Origin: Chloroflexota bacterium
GTDB taxonomy: Bacteria; Chloroflexota; Limnocylindria; Limnocylindrales; CSP1-4
DNA: 7,759 nucleotides
Assembly: GCA_005880805.1 (NCBI GenBank)
Contig: VBFZ01000200.1
Location: 2,610 to 10,368 of the forward strand
Reading direction: 5' to 3'
Below, one piece after another: positions 6,291 to 7,759 of this stretch (position 1 is its first letter; each line of letters opens with the position of its first letter). The notes beneath the pieces were generated by a model. The model did no database searches and was not told where the DNA came from. It was given only the letters and a program-made list of their open reading frames with translations. Both the position numbers and the translations under genes were made by a program.

Positions 6291-6896
6291 TCACTCCGGT
6301 TCGGGATGGAGCTCCGGATGGCGTCGATACAGCCAGTCGCGCAGCGCCCAGCGGGTCGTCTTGAATGCGATCCCTCGCCAGGGGATCGCCTCCGGCGCGA
6401 ACGGGGCGATCTCGAGGGTCTCGGCGTCCGGCACGAACGTCCCGCTGGTCACCGATGCCTCGAAGGCAATCACGACGACCGCCGCCTCGAGCCGCGAGTA
6501 CATCCCCACGATCTCGCCCAGCTGGACGACGAGGCCCGTCTCCTCCAGCGTTTCACGAATGCCCGCCTCGCTCACCGTCTCGTCGACCTCGAGGAAGCCG
6601 CCCGGCTGGGCCCAGCTGCCGTAGCCTGGCTCGATCCCCCGCCGGATGAGCACCACGCGGCCATCGTCCAGGATCGGGATCGTGGTGACGACGAGTCGCG
6701 GGTTGACGTAGGCGATGAACCCGCACGAGTCGCATCCCAGGCGATGACGGTTCTCGCCGTCGTATGGCCCGAAGGTCAGCGGCGCGCCGCACCGCGTGCA
6801 GTAGTTGAGCGTCGCCGCGAGCCAGGCCGGAACACCGCGGCCCGATTCGATGTCGGTCGACCGACCGTCCGGGCCCCTGTCGAGTCCTTCCACCAT
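6291..6896 (-). CDS. Nudix hydrolase with N-terminal zinc ribbon
   Basis: This 201-residue cytosolic pyrophosphohydrolase is predicted to cleave a nucleoside diphosphate linked to another group (for example ADP-ribose or NADH-like substrates); the exact substrate cannot be read. Residues 33-58 form a zinc ribbon (C33xxC36 and C55xxC58), followed by the conserved-looking AYVNPRLVV. The Nudix box is complete at 100-122: Gly100, Glu106, Arg114-Glu115, Glu118-Glu119 and Gly121, with Glu115, Glu118 and Glu119 as likely metal ligands. No NudC-type SQPFPxPxS motif follows, which favours a general ADP-ribose-pyrophosphatase-like enzyme. The first 25 or so residues look non-conserved. The ATG at 6896 has no well-spaced Shine-Dalgarno sequence, so the start is less certain than the domain. 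It lies 10 bases after the stop of the upstream membrane-protein gene, suggesting translational coupling in one transcript, and is followed by an intrinsic terminator. Confidence 0.92.
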   Translation of the reverse strand: MVEGLDRGPDGRSTDIESGRGVPAWLAATLNYCTRCGAPLTFGPYDGENRHRLGCDSCGFIAYVNPRLVVTTIPILDDGRVVLIRRGIEPGYGSWAQPGGFLEVDETVSEAGIRETLEETGLVVQLGEIVGMYSRLEAAVVVIAFEASVTSGTFVPDAETLEIAPFAPEAIPWRGIAFKTTRWALRDWLYRRHPELHPEPE

Positions 6897-6906
6897 CCCC
6901 GCTGAA

Positions 6907-7320
6907 TCAGGCCTGCAGAACCAGCGAGCCGACCACGACGATGGCTGCCAGCAGTACGAAGGCGGGGATGAGCCAGGTTATCCGGAACAAGCCCATCACG
7001 GGGTCGACCGGCATCCACGCCCGGGCAGAGCGCCAGATGCGCAGGCTGGCGTCCGCGGTCGCCAGGATCAGGGCCGGACCGCCGACCAGGACGCAGAGCT
7101 TCACGATCGGGCTGCCGAGGGAGACGCCGACCTCGAGGGCCGTGATGGCCACGGCCCCGGCGATCAGCCCGATGACCGACAGGTTGATGTAGAGCGGCTG
7201 CAGCGGCGTGGGCTCGAGCTCCGGGATGTTTCGCGGTCGTGCGCCGTGCGTGTCCTGGCGATCGAGGCTGGGCATGCCCGGCTCCCCGCGCGAGTCGTCC
7301 ATCGATCGCGGCTCGCCCAT
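6907..7320 (-). CDS. Small membrane protein of unknown function, three predicted helices
   Basis: I do not recognise this 137-residue protein. It has a polar, Pro/Arg-rich N-terminus of about 40 residues and then three hydrophobic segments, at about 44-68, 72-91 and 110-135. The loop RIWRSARAWMPVDP between helices 2 and 3 is basic and probably cytoplasmic. There are no catalytic or metal-binding motifs. Two starts are possible. The ATG at 7320 has no Shine-Dalgarno sequence, but a TACACT box ends six bases upstream, the layout of a leaderless transcript. The ATG at 7275 (residue 16) has GGGGAG six bases before it and would give 122 residues. I keep the longer form. It sits between purE (48-base gap) and the Nudix gene (10-base gap) on the same strand; neither neighbour suggests a role. 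Confidence 0.72.
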   Translation of the reverse strand: MGEPRSMDDSRGEPGMPSLDRQDTHGARPRNIPELEPTPLQPLYINLSVIGLIAGAVAITALEVGVSLGSPIVKLCVLVGGPALILATADASLRIWRSARAWMPVDPVMGLFRITWLIPAFVLLAAIVVVGSLVLQA

Positions 7321-7326
7321 CGTTCG

Positions 7327-7332
7327 AGTGTA
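7327..7332 (-). promoter_or_regulatory. Possible -10 box for a leaderless transcript
   Basis: TACACT on the minus strand ends six bases before the ATG at 7320, which would place the first transcribed base on the start codon, as in leaderless genes of high-GC bacteria. No clear -35 hexamer is present. If it is used, the membrane protein and Nudix genes can be expressed apart from purE. Confidence 0.35.
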
Positions 7333-7368
7333 CGCCGCGCCTGTCCGGAGGCCGTCGCCGGGCTGGGG

Positions 7369-7759
7369 TCAGCGTGCCGGCTGGTTCGACGGGTCCTCCA
7401 GGACGCCCTGCGTCTGCGCCTCGCGGTACGCCCGCAGGCCCTCGCGGAGGGCATCGTCCGAGACCGCCAGGATCTCCGCCGCGAGTAGCGCGGCGTTCTC
7501 GGCATTCCCGATCGCCACGGTGGCGACAGGGATCCCGCGCGGCATCTGGACGATCGAGAGGAGCGAGTCCATGCCGCCGAGATGCTGGGTGGGGATCGGC
7601 ACGCCGATGACCGGCAGCAGCGTCTTGGCGGCGAGCATGCCGGGCAGGTGAGCCGCCCCACCGGCACCCGCGATGATCACCTGGATGCCGCGGCCCGCGG
7701 CGCCCTCCGCGTACTCGAAGAGCAGGTCGGGCGTTCGATGAGCTGACACGACCCGCATC
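7369..7759 (-). CDS. purE: PurE, N5-carboxyaminoimidazole ribonucleotide mutase (5' end outside window)
   Basis: PurE converts N5-CAIR to CAIR in de novo purine synthesis, working in the cytosol as an oligomer with PurK supplying N5-CAIR. The visible 129 residues start at the strongly conserved VSAHRTPD (4-11), which includes the active-site His. They continue with GAGGAAHLPGMLAAKT (31-46), PVIGVPI, GMDSLLSIVQMPRGIPVATVAIG and the typical NAALLAAEIL helix. About 30-40 N-terminal residues, with the GSDSD-type phosphate-binding motif, lie beyond the window. The first Met here corresponds to an internal position, not the start. The sequence fits the bacterial class I form. It is the first visible gene of a leftward group with the membrane protein and the Nudix hydrolase; purK could lie further upstream but cannot be seen. 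Confidence 0.95.
   Translation of the reverse strand, partial: MRVVSAHRTPDLLFEYAEGAAGRGIQVIIAGAGGAAHLPGMLAAKTLLPVIGVPIPTQHLGGMDSLLSIVQMPRGIPVATVAIGNAENAALLAAEILAVSDDALREGLRAYREAQTQGVLEDPSNQPAR

Overview
The window is high-GC DNA with dense gene packing, short Shine-Dalgarno leaders, one probable leaderless gene and a Pro/Ser-rich exported protein. This suits a soil or freshwater Actinomycetota or Chloroflexota lineage, possibly from a metagenome; the sequence alone does not settle the phylum. There are seven genes. Two are cut by the window edges and one is broken by a frameshift.

Left part (1-3767): the C-terminal part of a short-chain dehydrogenase (+) converges, with a 14-base overlap, on a stand-alone PaaN-type aldehyde dehydrogenase (-). 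Across a 131-bp divergent intergenic region, a second, classical aldehyde dehydrogenase runs rightward. These three NAD(P)-dependent oxidoreductases suggest catabolism of aromatic or aliphatic compounds through CoA-thioester or aldehyde intermediates. The second aldehyde dehydrogenase seems to lack about six residues just after its catalytic cysteine.

Middle (3779-6290): 11 bp after that gene starts a membrane-anchored, Pro/Ser-linked beta-propeller protein with Asp-box (BNR) repeats. It is split by a frameshift near 4352-4359, where residues expected between two conserved blocks also seem to be missing. It ends in a 12-bp inverted repeat and a 16-bp tandem duplication, where it converges on a small exported M23 metallopeptidase (-). 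That peptidase gene has a good sigma-70-type promoter (TTGGAC-17-TAGACT) about 270 nt upstream of its start. The long leader holds several perfect hairpins and three complementary elements that could form mutually exclusive 9-bp helices, one of them abutting the ribosome-binding site. This candidate cis-regulatory RNA is the most interesting item in the window.

Right part (6291-7759, all minus strand): purE (cut by the edge), a small three-helix membrane protein that looks leaderless, and a zinc-ribbon Nudix hydrolase followed by an intrinsic terminator. The U-run of that terminator is shared with the -35 box of the peptidase promoter.
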